Origin: Myoxocephalus aenaeus
Lineage: Eukaryota > Chordata > Actinopteri > Perciformes > Cottidae
Direction: 5' to 3'
DNA: 64,000 nt
NCBI GenBank assembly: GCA_038501785.1
Contig: JBAMJR010000240.1
Location: 484,001-548,000, forward strand
The notes below the pieces were generated by a model. That model was not told where the DNA came from, ran no database searches, and was given only the letters and a program-made list of their open reading frames with translations. Positions 14,085-26,966 of this stretch are shown here, in pieces. Within the stretch, counting starts at the first letter, position 1, and each line of letters starts with the position of its first letter. The translations under genes were made by a program, and so were the position numbers.

Positions 14085-14295
14085 TAAAATAGCTTCTTTT
14101 GTCTGACCAACAGTCAAAAACGTAGCGGTATTTAATAGTCAATGGTATAAACAGAGAATAAGCGCAAATCCTCACATTAAAGAAGTTTTAACCAGGGACT
14201 GTTTCGCAAATTTGCTCGAAAAATGACTTAAATGTTTAGAAAGAATATTAGCAATCAATTAACTATCGATCTGTTATTGATTAACCATTTCAGTT
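14085..14295 (+). repeat. GCTGCAACTA-family repeat, copy 2 (5'-truncated)
   Basis: TTTTGTCTGACCAACAGTC, AAATCCTCACATT and TTGCTCGAAAAATGACTTAA align with the middle and end of copies 1 and 3. It ends in ATTAACTATCGATCTGTTAT, typical of the family's AT-rich terminus. Confidence 0.55.
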
Positions 14296-15349
14296 ACAGC
14301 ATGAAATGAGATGACTCCAAACTCACATCACATACTAAATATGACCATCTATCTATGAAAGGTGGGTTTCTAATGACCATGTCTCTGACCAACGTTCAGT
14401 TTGTGCACATGGGAAGTGTTTGTGTTCCAATGATTTAGTAGTGACAATCTTTAAAGTCAACAAGACCTATGAAATAGCTACAAAATCTGTGCACATGCAC
14501 TGACTATTGAAAGAACACTGTGATCCCTGATGGCACTGTCTATTTACTGAAGCCCAGTGTGTGTTTGTGCATGTATAAGGTCTTTTTACTGTATGCCAGC
14601 TAATAATGTACAATAGCTCCCTCTCCTCCCGTGTGTGCCGCCCGTCTTCTCTCTCCATGGCAAGATAACCTCCACCTGTTACTCCTCCTCCGCATCTCCT
14701 CTCCCATTCTTCCATCTCTTTTTCCATCCGTTCATCCCTGGGTGTCCCTATTCATCCAGAGTGATGGAGTTGGTCCGAGTTGCCATTGCCTTTCAATGTG
14801 GGCGAGCACACACAGGCAGACATGAGCGCATACGCTCAGACTTTGTATTCGCCACCCATTTACCTGACTCAATGCCTCTATTCTCTGGCTCCAAATTGAC
14901 CATTGGCTGGACAGATGGACGGATGACCCATGGTGGTCCCTCTCTTTTTTGCTTACTCTTTCTCACATAGAACACACACACACAATACAGATACACCCAT
15001 AGGGCTTCTCCAAGAACACAAATATCTCTTCAGAAAACATAAATTGTTTCCACTTTTTACAACTGCCTCAATTCTACCTGCCTTCTCTCTCTAGAAATAT
15101 GCACAGACTCAATGAAGTGGGTTTCATAGCTCTTTGTAAGTACATTAGATGAGTGTGTTCACTTTCTAATGCATTATGTAAACGGTTCAATTTAACTGGC
15201 CAAGTAAGTATGTTGACGCACACAAGGAATTTTACGTGGTTCTCATTAAACACAAATCTGTAGGAAGATACAAATAAAGACATTCAGCTAAACAAAAGTG
15301 AGCAACAATAATCACAGAGATATTCTGTGCACTAAGAATGAAAATAGTT

Positions 15350-15550
15350 GAGAGCTGCAACTATTGATTGACTATAGTAAAAAAGAAACACCAAAAATAT
15401 TCAATTTCCGATGACAAAAAGCAGTAAATCTTCACATTTAACAAGCTGGACCCAGGGAATGTTTGGCATGTTTGCTTGAAAAGAATTAAACTAGCAACAG
15501 ATTATGAAAATAGTTGCTATTTTGACTATCTTTCTGTAGATCATTGTTAG
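15350..15550 (+). repeat. GCTGCAACTA-family repeat, copy 3
   Basis: It begins GAGCTGCAACTATTGATTGA and includes AAATCTTCACATTTAACAAG and TGTTTGCTTGAAAAG, matching copy 2. All three copies lie in the same orientation within 8.4 kb. Confidence 0.55.
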
Positions 15551-16959
15551 CGTTAAAACTGGACAACAAACATAGTGTCTATACACAGTTTACTGATTAC
15601 AGTGCATAATATTTGCACTGTCTATGAATCGATGAAGGGAAAAATGTACTGCACCTCTGATATAGCTATGAAAGGTCTGGCCTCAACATGGCATGCGTTT
15701 GCTGAGCTCTTGTATCATACATAACTGTGGCTTTGTCAACAGACAGCAGGCCAGATCTTTTCCATCTGAGGTTAATCCTTCAGAGAGAGGAGGGATCCCA
15801 AACCTGAATATTACCGCAGCTCAAATCTCCTCCCAGTCAGACGCCACTACTCACATCTCACACCTTCGCACAGAGGGGTTTGCATGTCAAGATAAGTGGA
15901 AAAGGTAAAGGAAGACAAACACACTCCTGTGCAGTACACTGAATGGCAAATGCACACACACACACACACACGCACGACACGTACCCGTATAAACACTTAT
16001 TCATGCACACAGATAGACCCATACCGAGAAAAGACACACATACATGAACACACGCAGACACACTGGCAGTGGAGCTCATCTGTGTGGTATCTGCTCTCTT
16101 CTCTCTGCAGTAGGCTGATAAGTGCCATAGTCAAACCAGCGAGGGAGAAACACTGTACTAGATAGGCCCTGCAGCTACACTCCATACTCCCTGCAGTGGC
16201 TCTGTGCATGTTTGTGTTTGTAGGGACTGAAGCAGAAATGGATTTGGAAATGTTCGGAAATCCTTCTCCCTGAATTTCAGTCAAATTTTAATCTTAACGT
16301 TAAATGAAAACTGCTTGTAAGAGTCGAGCGGGAGCTTCAAGTCTTCCTTATTTGTTCACACTTGCGTGTGCATTTACTAAGAACCAAAGTATTGACAATT
16401 CAACTGATTATGGTCAGTAACTACCAAAAGCAGTATGCAAAATACTAATCGACACTTGAGACAACATTTTGCGAGGAGGGGGTCTCTAAAATCTTCAAAT
16501 TAATATTTGTCACTTAAAATGTCTTTTAAAATCATAGGCTGCTATGTCCAGCAGTAGTCATTGTTCATATTAAAAACATTTACTCACAAATATTAATAGT
16601 GAATGTGAGAGAGGATTTTCTGCTTAAATGACTCAGCCATCCAGCCAGAGCTGCAACAGGTTGAAGAGAGTCCTTCACTTCTTTGATACGAGAAGAGAAG
16701 AAGCCCAGCCAAGGTCAAAGTGTCAGGTTTGAGTGTGTGCACATGTGTGTCGGGTGAGAGAGAGAGAGAGGTGAGTGTGTTGTGTGGGTTCTGTTGCAGG
16801 GCATAGTTGTTGCTTGGTTGTTGTGTGAGTGGCCTTATTGATGTGTGCAAAGTCTGTTGGCTATAATCTAGTTGATTGCCTTGGCTTGCATCCATGACAT
16901 CTTGTTTATTGGGTATTGAGGTTGAGGAAGACTTCAGCAACACACTGGAGCACTTTGAA

Positions 16960-17075
16960 GGGGGAACCTCCTGATTGCCAGCAGGTATGATGTTTAGCCA
17001 TAACGGCAGTCCACAAATCAGCGGTTGACGTCACGATGACTACGTCCACTTCTTATATAGTCTATGGGTGTGACC
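16960..17075 (+). repeat. Fish repeat ending in the TATAGTCTATGG motif
   Basis: TTGACGTCACG, ACTACGTCCACTTCTTATA and TATAGTCTATGGGTG occur in the order of a very common percomorph repeat. It carries a perfect TGACGTCA palindrome (CRE core). The class is unknown to me. Confidence 0.55.
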
Positions 17076-18188
17076 TGAACTTCAGCTTCTCAACCCGTAT
17101 CCTTTTCTCTGGCATCCTATTTCACGCAGTCTTATTAAATGCCTGTTTTCAATAAAAAGCAAAGAGGCAGCTTTGCACGAGGCATTCCTAATCATTTGTG
17201 CACAGTTCTTCATACCGTACCACCCAAAGTGGTTCTGCCATGTTCCGAGCTTAAAAGCTTTTGTGGTACCAGTCTTTTGTGTGCAATAATAGGCCCTACA
17301 TTTCTGCATCCTGCCATGTTGTGCCCTTCTCTGTCCATCTTATTCTGCCCGTTTGCCCTACTTTTCCTGACTATCCATATCTCCCCTCATTATTTGTATA
17401 ATCATGTGTTTACTGTCTGGACAAGGATTAAAAGGACGACCCCAGACTGCTAACAACCGATAATGAGAATGAACTCGGTAATAGCCAGATAACTGGTTTG
17501 TTGTTTTATAGTCTCATCGTTGTTCTGCCTCTCTTTAGCCTGTGATCTCTGTGTCAACACAGTTGCATATTTCGACTCGTTACTTGCTACCAAATGTGTT
17601 AGATTTAACAACCTTTAGACTGAGGCGCATCAAAACGATTGTGATCTGGACTGCCTGGAAACCAAACTGATCACTTTTCTGACCCTCCTGAGCTTGAAAA
17701 ATGTGACACTAAACTTAACAAAATATCATAACAACCAGAGTCCTAATATGGCATTGAACCCGTGAGTGATTAATGATATTACTCATGAAACCGACACAGA
17801 GAGATGGATTCAAATGTGATAGATGGAGGGTTAGGATAAAGTGCTGTTTTTCCAACTGTAAAGCTTTTTCCGGAGCAGTGTGTGTGAACCTTTGATTCCT
17901 TCTCCAGGATTCTGTCTGCCTCTGTGCACTTGTGTGACCTGATGTGGTATCATACAGTAGAGAACCGGTCTGAAGAGCTCCATTGATCTGTACGCTGACC
18001 GATAGACCTAGAGATTGCTGCAAAGCCCTCTGGGTAAAAAAACATGAAAAAGTGGCAGTAGTTTATCACCTAGCAACATACAGTACCATCATCCGGAGGT
18101 TTTTCTTTCTTTTTTCTGAGTCGTTTTCTCTGCCTCCTCAGACCCAACAAACACTTGAGTAGACTCCTTTCGACTGCCACCACTCTCT

Positions 18189-18191
<3 letters not shown>

Positions 18192-18225
<34 letters not shown>
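18192..18225 (+). repeat. (TG)17 microsatellite
   Basis: Pure run between CT repeats and a GA stretch. Confidence 0.94.
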
Positions 18226-18233
<8 letters not shown>

Positions 18234-19479
18234 TGTGAGACCCTCAGGGGTCCTTGTGCATGTCCATCCCTGTGCTTTCTACCATGCAGGATAAAAGCCT
18301 TTCAGCTGTGACTGCTGCCAAATCAACCCGTGCCACACCACCGCAGCGCCACTCCAGCACCAGTTAACTATCCCACTGCTGTCATTAGAAAGTGTGTGTG
18401 TGAGAGAGAGAAAGAGAGATGTAGAGGATAAGGGAGAAAGGAATACCAGACCCAAAAATTTGTGTCACAGGATTCAAGCGGCTGAGCACCAGTGATATGT
18501 TTCTGATCAGGTCCACTGGTGTAAACTCCCTCATCACTCACGAAGGAAACACTCCGGATAGTCCCTTGCATGTGAGCACCAGGTTCAGAGAAAGGGGCAA
18601 GGTGTGGTGTTTCATAGGCTGGCTTTATCCACTCAAAATCAGACACTGTTTACAGTAGCCCGCACCCTGCATACTCACAGTTGTCCCGACCAAATGTCTG
18701 ATAAAGCTCATTCCTCTGTGGCATGGACCTCTGTTGTCAGAGGTATCAGTGATATGTTACACATAGTTGAGAAAGACCAAGTATTTAGAGACGGACTAAT
18801 GCATGTCGTTTTATGGTATATGTTATTATCCAATTTTTCCATCCTCATCCTTTAATAATAACGTATATCTGCTTTATGTAAAACTTATATGTTTACTGAT
18901 ATGTATTAAAGGAGTTTGATTTGATAAAAAAAAACACTCATATATTGTATTATTATTATTATTATTAAATTATTTTGGTCATGCAAGTGCACATTTGGAC
19001 CTTCTTAGGAGTCCTCCTACAGTTTACAGATTATCTGCCGAACACAATTGAGGTTAAGCAAGTCAAGGATGGTTTAATTAGGGGTTTAAGTTATAGCTTT
19101 ATGTTTCATTGTCTTTAAGTTGTTGTGAACCTCTCAGAGTTTCAGTTGGATTGGAATTGGAAGGGTTAATGGGGCACCGCATTATCCAACTGTTACGCTA
19201 GTAACTTTTCCAAAACAGGCGACTTAGTGGGTTAAGGGGGCACCTCCTCTCTTGACCTCTCCTATTAACCAGCTCATAATCCAGGTATTTTGTCTGTTGA
19301 CAATTGTGTATCAGAGGCCCTAAGTGGCTTTACACAACTAAGTCCCTTAACAGATCAGACAGCTCTCCTATATGTCCCACACAAGCCCTGTAGGATAACA
19401 CCGGTCTCAGACACAGAGTTGGACTATAACTCCAATTTCTGGTAGCTGAGACATTAAAATAAAACAAATGTTTTCATGT

Positions 19480-19560
19480 TTAATTCAGATCCAATTTGAT
19501 TGGCATTGCACAAGTACGAGGACAACGCAATGCAGTTTTAGCATCTCGATGATCCTAACC
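19480..19560 (+). repeat. Possible short fish SINE fragment
   Basis: GCATTGCACAAGTACGAGG and AACGCAATGCAGTTTTAGC resemble a common teleost repeat (ACAACGAAATGCAGTTTAGC). It is too short to assign. Confidence 0.3.
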
Positions 19561-19915
19561 GTTCTGTCTCTCTTGTTTAAATTATTATGGATGGCTCTAC
19601 CCTCTGCTAAATTGAAAGATAGAAAGATTTGGAAGCTACTATTGGGGAAGTCTCTGTCTCATGAACTATAATAGTCCCCAAGAGCCTCGACTGTAACAAA
19701 ACATTCTTGCAGAAAATCCGGTGCAGGAACGTGAGAGTAAAACAAAGTGGCAAAAAGGTGGATGAGGGGGGATGAGAGTTGACACATACACGGAGGAGAG
19801 AACAAGAGAGGAGAGAGGACCGCTTTTTGACAGCAGAGGTGAGGGGTCAGATGTAATCAGCACCTCTGTAATTCTTCTCAGCAAGTCAATTCTCTGTTTG
19901 TTTGTTTTTAATATT

Positions 19916-19918
<3 letters not shown>

Positions 19919-19987
<69 letters not shown>
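19919..19987 (+). repeat. (TG)34 microsatellite
   Basis: Pure TG run. Confidence 0.95.
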
Positions 19988-19988
<1 letters not shown>

Positions 19989-20429
19989 GGAGTTGCAAGG
20001 GTGGGGGTCTGAGGAACAAGGAGATGAGAGGCTGACTATCAGATGGCACATGAGTGTGTGGTTAGCCTCCTTGCAGCTCCCGTTTTGGGTCTTCGATTAT
20101 TTTTTTTGAGGTGGGCGGGGGGGCGACATTGGAATAAATTGTTTCATTTTTATCTTTGTGCATGAGTGTGCGTTTGTGGGTTGGAGGGGTTAAGAAGATG
20201 CATTTGGTATAAAAAAAAAAAACTACAAATGTCTGTCTTTCTCTCTCTCTGGCCCGCTGTAACCTTTCCTGCTCTGTCAATCATTCTTGTTGCCATGGTG
20301 AGGGAGAGGATTGCATTAACATGGAAATAACACATTAGGTATGCTTGAGTTTGTATGTTTGCCATATGGCATATGTTATGTCCCATCCAGTGTGTCTGGT
20401 GATTATGAGTTAACCCCGTTCTCTCTCTT

Positions 20430-20431
<2 letters not shown>

Positions 20432-20484
<53 letters not shown>
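20432..20484 (+). repeat. (TG)n joined directly to (AC)n: perfect palindrome
   Basis: A 31-nt TG run is followed without spacer by 22 nt of AC. Positions 20441-20484 form a 44-nt perfect palindrome. Confidence 0.93.
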
Positions 20485-20501
<17 letters not shown>

Positions 20502-21739
20502 GCTGTCATTAAAGCACAGCTGACTCCATACCTGCCATATGACACATGACCCTTATGCTCACAAGCAGCCCGCAGTACACTAACCAGCTCGTTCTCCCAG
20601 CAAGCACAGCTGGCTCACATGAATGCGTGTGCGTCTGCTGTCTGTGTGTTTGCATGTTGAGCAGTCAGAGGGCGTTGTTGAGGAAACAACAGGGTTGATA
20701 ATTGGACATGTCCGTCGAACCCACAAACCAGCGCTGTCCCCTCCCCACCGCGGAGCTATAAACATGTAAATGAGAACAACGCCACTCTTCTCCTTTTTCC
20801 ACTTGCTCGTCCGTCCCCTCCATTCCATCACTCATCACTACGTCCACGCCGCAATCAGCATGTGTGGGGGAGCAGGACATGTCGTCTGTCTGGTCCTAGC
20901 AGGGACACTGACTGAATATGTAGGCAGGGGGCTCTGCATGGTGATTAACGTGTCTGGCAGGGGACAGCATGTGTTAGGACCGACGGGAAGGCGATGGACA
21001 ACTCATCTGTTGGAGTTAGAAAAACAAGAACAATCCTGGGCAGTTTCTACTGAGCTCAGAGGAGGAGGAGGATGATAAAAGGCAAACAAAAAATGGAAAT
21101 AAATAAAATTGTGGCAACCTTGTTTACTTAAAACAATTGTCCATGCATTACTAAACAGTTTTGAAGGAAACACAATTGCTGTATATATTATGCACATTAG
21201 AAATATGATTTTCAGTTCACAAAGTGTTATGTTAAACAGAAGTCAACACACGGCTTAGCATCGTGTGTCCTTTGAGTTGTTATGTCTTGTCCACAAAAAA
21301 CACTTTGGTAAAGGTTATGAAAGATTCTGGTTTTGGTTAAATATTGCAAAAGTAAACCTATCTTGAGTTTTTCCAATTTTTTTTTAACAAGACCACATTC
21401 TTTCCTTGACCCAGACTCAGTGCTTTGAGTTCCCTGAACATAACAATAAACACAACATGCTTTAGTTGCCACAGCCGGAGAATAGAGGGAAAAGCAACGA
21501 AATATGTTGTCGGTGAACATTTTGCTTGTGTTCACTATTTACAGATTTTTTGCTTTGTAGACGGCTGCTTTACAACATTTCCTCGTTGTGTTGAGGAAAA
21601 AAAAAATCCTGGCATTATTATTTTTCTTTCTAAAATACATAGCTCAGTATATACACATAGTTGTCTGCAGGTGTTACATGTTTTTAACACCGACAGAAAG
21701 TCAATGGTGTTTTTGTTACAGATCAGTCATAGAATCAAT

Positions 21740-22035
21740 CTTGACCTTCTCAGCAATTTGTTTGTATCGGTAAAGAAAACAAATGGAAAAACATAGTCCA
21801 CCGATACCAGTGTTTAGTTAATAAGCTGTATGTCTCACTGTGTATCATTCTTTTATGTGTAAGGAACCATCAGGCTAAACATTGCTTTCTTAACTGTGTA
21901 AAACTAAATATAACAAATACATGCACAGATATAAATTAACATTGTTATTTATTATAGTATCTAAAATCAGATCGGGTTATTGTGACTGATATCCCATTTA
22001 GCTATTTGAGTCGGTATCAATATTGGTGCATCTCG
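21740..22035 (+). repeat. TATCGG/GGTGCATC-family repeat, copy 1
   Basis: It ends GAGTCGGTATCAATATTGG followed by TGCATCTCGA, the signature of a common teleost MITE-like repeat. An internal block AAATATAACAAATACATGCA is shared with 32725-33030. Confidence 0.5.
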
Positions 22036-23808
22036 AGGAAAAATAAATAAATAATTCAACGTGCAATAAACCCACTTAACACAAATCTACCACAATCTGC
22101 CTCTTGGCCCCCTACAGCTTGGCACTTTATCTTTTCTGTCTTCTTATTTGCTGCAGCTTCACCACAGGCACAGTCAGCCAAATGCCTGTTGTCTTTCTGC
22201 CACTAAGCAGTCTTTCATATTCAGTTAATCAAGTAGTTAGTCAAACAACATTTCAGTCAATCTTGAGCCATCCATGTATCATCCTGCTCCTCTATAATAG
22301 GCATTATTACACTAAGTAGTGTTGACTAGTTGTGCTAGTCGCAGTGTTGCATTTACACAGAACAGCTCCCATCAGTATCCATACAACATCAGCGATTGTG
22401 GCGCCTCGGAGGCCACGAGAAAAGGTAATTTGAACAAAAGAAAATTACACCTTGGGGGGAAAAAAAAGGAAGATCGAGCTGTGAAATAGAGAAAGCAAGT
22501 AGAAAAGAAAAGAAGAGAAAAATGCATGGTGATTTACGCAAAAGTCCAAATGACAGGGAATTGGTCACAGACACCTGACTGTGTTATTATATCACCATCA
22601 ACAACGGCATGCTCCTCTGCCAGGGGGAAAGCCGGCGAGAGCCGAGAAAGAAAGGAAAATAATAAAAAAAAAAGAATTTAATGAGAAAGATCTGCCCAAC
22701 ACAAACAAATACGCCCAAACAAGCGTGTTTTCTTTTTCGCTCGTGCGGCGAGTGCGAGGCTATCAATTCAACCTCCCTGGGTTTTCTTTTTGAAACGGCA
22801 CCATTGCTCGGCTCTCGTTGTTGTTGTATTGTTTGTCAGGGGCCAGGCGGGGCCAGGCAGAGGTGGTGGTATCAAGAAGAAGAAGGGACAATTTGATGGA
22901 TGTTTGTTGATATCTAGACCACTAGGGCTCTGATTGCCTAACATTAAACCAGCAATAACAGGCCAATCATCCCACTTACACCTCCACACGCCAAGCAGTC
23001 GAATTGGATCAAACTGTCTTTTTCTCTCCGTCACTTTCTCACTCATCCTCTCTCTCTCTCCGTCTCCCTCTCTCTCAGTCGATTCCTTGCTCTTTTCTCC
23101 TCTCTCCTGACATGCTTATTAGCTGATATTGATCCAGGCTGGTCAATTGTCAGCTCCTCTCATCCGCACCGTATTGACAGCATAATCAGTGTGAGAGGAA
23201 TGGAGGGAGAGGCGGAGAGGGAGAGAGGGAAAGGATGATAGGCAGATGAAATTTTCTGTCAGTGGGTAAATTATTGGCTGTTGGCTTGTTGACCCACGAA
23301 TACCACCTGCCTGCACACACACACATACACACACACAAACACACACATCAGTCTCATTCATAAAAGCTAGGTTAATTTCCGGGTGCAATTATACATGAGA
23401 AAATATCTGTGGTTAAAAACCTGTGTTCATTGAACGGTTACGGTGTTATGTTCGTTATAATACTGAATGAAACACGACGTTCATAACTGTGGCTCCTGAA
23501 GCTGAGAACACCTGTACGTTGCAATCAAACTGGCATTGGAAAATATGATAGCGAAATCGGCATAAATTTGGTGCATTATAATTTAGAAAATGAACTCTCA
23601 TTTGATAAGTGGAGTGTCACGACACATATGCCACTTGTGTTGTGACTGTGCCATCACCCCCTAGTGCCTTCCCTTGACTACCCTGCCCTCGCTGCCCCAG
23701 CTTCAGGGCTCCGTCTCTGGGGAGAGAAGCAGCTGGCATGGCCTCTCTCTCGCTGGAGGGCTGGCGCCCATCTCGTATGCCAATCTCATATTCTCCCTAA
23801 CGCTGTGC

Positions 23809-23810
<2 letters not shown>

Positions 23811-23895
<85 letters not shown>
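23811..23895 (+). repeat. (CA)42 microsatellite
   Basis: Pure CA run closed by an A-run. Confidence 0.95.
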
Positions 23896-23898
<3 letters not shown>

Positions 23899-24639
23899 AA
23901 CACACACTCGCACAGAGGCTCCTTCTGCACATTAAGTTTTAATCAGGCACTTAGCTGGGCATCTGTTACGGCTCTGTCCGCGCGGCGCGTTAAGGACCTG
24001 TCGCCGCAGGTTACAAGCCCAACAGATCCGTTCACTGATAGACCCCCTGGCCCACTTAGCGGCTGACGTCACAGCTGTATCTGCTCGGTCTGAGAAATCT
24101 GTCTAACTGCCGAGTTGACCCTTAAATCAGAGAATGTCACTGGGCATTCATTCAAAGGTATTTTTGCTCTGTGATTACTCTCGGGTGGAAAATTAAAAGA
24201 TGGAGGCACGAGAGGCTGTCGAATACAAAAAACATGAGTTGATTAAAGGAGGATTTTGTATTTATCTTAAACGTAGTTTACTGAAACAATCGCTCAATTA
24301 TATATATTTTTCTCTGGGGTGACTTTGTACAACCTTAATTGCTGTGTACCATTGGTACCATATTCTCAAATGGTAGTACAGTATCTAGAACATCCTTGAC
24401 TTTCTATAAACGTAATGTAATTTGTCTTTTAAGCTGCCGAACATGCTCAAGGGTTTGCTCTGGCCAGCTAATGTAACCATGCAGTGGTTCAGCCCCAGTG
24501 GTTGAAACCTAAACAAGAACAAGACTTCCAGTTCCTCCAGAAACACAGCAGTGGGTTTTCGGATCAATGAGAAACGGTTCTATCAACTATGTTAGTGGGT
24601 TTCCTTGTGTTGCAAAAACCCCCACGATGAGATTCAGCA

Positions 24640-25022
24640 GCCATGCTATTGACTGTGAGGTAGCAAACACACAAGCTAGATGCTAATCTCAGTACGCTGC
24701 CATGCCCAAAGTGAGTATATCAACACGCTAATGTCAGCAGGTGTACTTATTACCATTGTTACCATCTTCTTTTGCCTATTAAACACAATATACAGATGAG
24801 AATGTGGATACTTTTTCAGGTATTTGACAAATTTCACTTTGGAGATGGTAGTGGAGCCAGATAAAAGGTCAGGGACTCAAAAAGGTAATTCATCTTGTGG
24901 GAAGCACGGGTTCCCAATTTCATGGCCATCCTTTCAGTATTTGGCAAGATATTTCCGAAGTGGTAGACCATCTAACCATCTGACATCGCCGTCCCCAGAG
25001 TCCTGTGCTAGTGTGGCTAAAT
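24640..25022 (+). repeat. Percomorph interspersed repeat, long decayed copy
   Basis: Sequences such as GTATTTGACAAATTTCACTTTG, CAATTTCATGGCCATCCTTTC, GATATTTCCGAAGTGGTAGACC and the GACATCGCCGTCCCCAGAG end follow, in order, a repeat abundant in spiny-rayed fishes. The class is unknown to me. A short piece of the same end (TAACCATCTGACATTGCTGTCC) recurs at 25456-25500. Confidence 0.55.
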
Positions 25023-25030
25023 AGATGGAT

Positions 25031-25240
25031 GCTCAAGGACACTTCACAAATAGTTGGAATCACAGTTTAAAATGTATCTTCCATGGTGTCACACTTTGTT
25101 CTCTGGGCACTCTCTTTCTAAACTCTCTCCTGTCATTTGTGTGGAAACCCTATTATTGGAAAAGTCACATTTACGCTGGACTCAGTTTGCAAACATTTGA
25201 ACAATCAGCCTTAACAATCGGTGGAAAGATCTGAATCTCT
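25031..25240 (+). repeat. Dispersed repeat, copy 1 of 2 in the window
   Basis: GCTCAAGGACACTTCACAAA, the CACAGTTTAAAATG segment, GGTGTCACACTTTGTTCTCTG and the closing GGTGGAAAGATCTGAATCT correspond in order to 26779-26966. It directly follows the percomorph repeat, so both may be parts of one larger element. Confidence 0.55.
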
Positions 25241-25455
25241 AAAACATCTTTCAGGATCACGCTCACAAGGCCAGATACCAAATCATTTTCATTAAGTCTG
25301 TGTTTGTAAAAACTAGCACCTGGAAGGTTAAAGTAAATTATGAATGATATCAATTAATTCTATAAGCTCTACCCCCATTCAGTTACTTTAGGTTGGGTTG
25401 AAAACCTTTAATTATTTCTCAGGGTTAGTCACTCAGTGAAATAAAGGAGACTGAC

Positions 25456-25502
25456 TAACCATCTGACATTGCTGTCCCTACAGCCCTGTGCTAAATAGAT
25501 GG
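25456..25502 (+). repeat. Second partial copy of the 24640-25022 repeat end
   Basis: It is nearly identical to 24972-25029, from TAACCATCTGACAT through CCTGTGCTA to AAATAGATGGAT, with a short deletion. The two are in the same orientation 480 bp apart. Confidence 0.6.
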
Positions 25503-25811
25503 ATAGACGGGAACATAATCATACAGAGAAGAAGTCCTGTGTTGACAGAATACATCTCAGAGAGAAAAAACGATGTCTTAATAAGTATAAAAGAGAATTC
25601 AGAGGGATGGAGCAAGTGTGAGATGAAAAGAAAGAGAGGAGCACAGTTGAAGAGTTAGACATTGTTATGCAGATGGAGCTGGGTCACCTTGGCAGGTTCT
25701 CCATTGATCAGAGGAAACAACCTGCTCCTTCCCCAGACAGCCACAACACGCACACACTGTCTCTCTAACACACCTGACACATGAGTAACTTGGTAAGTAC
25801 CAACTTAGTTG

Positions 25812-25814
<3 letters not shown>

Positions 25815-25846
<32 letters not shown>
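25815..25846 (+). repeat. (TG)16 microsatellite
   Basis: It lies 86 nt before a (CA)38 tract of opposite polarity. Confidence 0.94.
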
Positions 25847-25852
<6 letters not shown>

Positions 25853-25931
25853 TTGCATGTGTGCCACACACACATTTGACCCCACAATATCTCAAAAAGG
25901 GCTCTCTTGCACGTTGTCTTTGCCTTTCTCT

Positions 25932-25932
<1 letters not shown>

Positions 25933-26009
<77 letters not shown>
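25933..26009 (+). repeat. (CA)38 microsatellite
   Basis: Pure CA run, complementary to 25815-25846. Confidence 0.95.
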
Positions 26010-26011
<2 letters not shown>

Positions 26012-26439
26012 TCCCCTGGGTTTTGAGGGGTGACAGTGACGTTGACAGTTTGAGCACGGGTTGGGTGTTTTTTTTCTTGCGACAAGTAAAATTAGCAGTC
26101 TGCCAGCAATTCTTTCTTTCTTTCCTTGTTTTTTTTTTTTTTTTTTTTGACTGCCTGTCCACTCTCTCTCCCTCCTCTCTCTCTCTCTCTGCGGCTGCTC
26201 TGTTCAGTGGCCCGCCACATCGCTTCTCTTCCCTGTCACCATACACACACACATGCACACTGTTTCTCTCCTCTGTCAGCCTCTCTGTGCCGCCTGACGA
26301 CTTAATAGCTCCCAGTGAGTGGATTTGAGCACTCCGCCTTTGTGTGTTTACACGCACTTGTCACGCCCGCAATATTCATATGCTGATGAGAAATATTCAT
26401 TTCTGGAGGAGAGGGGTGGAAGGTGTTGGCGGTGGCCCA

Positions 26440-26472
26440 GGGGTGGGGGGAGGGGGGGGGGGAGGAGACGGG
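26440..26472 (+). repeat. G-rich run with quadruplex potential
   Basis: GGGG, GGGGGG and a run of about 11 G are separated by single bases, followed by a final GGG. The same region could instead be a slippage-prone homopolymer. Confidence 0.7.
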
Positions 26473-26778
26473 CGAAGAACTCGGAGCCCTGACACCTACT
26501 CCGCTGTAATGCGTCGATGCCCTTACCTGTCTTTAATTCTTGCTTCACGTCCCTCGGCCCTGTTCGTCCTCCCTGTCTCTCTCCTGCTGTCTTTGACTTT
26601 CTCTCTCTCTCTCTCTTTTCTTTTATTCATTTTTTTTTTCTCGCCCCCTGGGCCAAAACATCCAAGAAATGAGTTCAGGTTGTCGGTGCCAATTCCTCCA
26701 TTCACACTTTGTTCTAGTTTCATATCGTTCTTCAAACTTTGGCTTCATCTTCAGGACCACTTGGCACTTAGGTGCCTT

Positions 26779-26966
26779 GCTCAAGAGCACTTCACAAGTA
26801 GTTGTATCACAGTTCAGTTTTCGTCTGTGGTGTCACACTTTGTTTTCTGTGCCTTTTTTTTCTTTTTTTAAATGTTTTTATATATCATATCATATATATG
26901 TCATATCAGCTGGACAATTAATTCCAGAACTGTCCTTCTCAACAGTCGGGGAAAGAATCTGAACCT
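26779..26966 (+). repeat. Dispersed repeat, copy 2 of 2 in the window
   Basis: It shares GCTCAAGAGCACTTCACAAG, TATCACAGTT, GGTGTCACACTTTGTTTTCTG and GGGGAAAGAATCTGAACCT with 25031-25240 in the same order and orientation. Its middle part is AT-rich and diverged. Confidence 0.55.

Larger units (their letters stand above)
17076..24639. other. Intronic stretch, no gene seen
   Basis: It holds unique DNA, two decayed repeats and four long microsatellites. The blocks 22350-22440, 22900-23000 and 23100-23165 are non-repetitive and could be conserved. No coding signal was seen. Confidence 0.5.

Noticed and set aside
25665..26357. 230-codon minus-strand frame, the longest in the window
   Set aside because: It is mostly (CA)n, (GT)n and (GA)n read as Cys-Val, His-Thr and Arg-Glu repeats.
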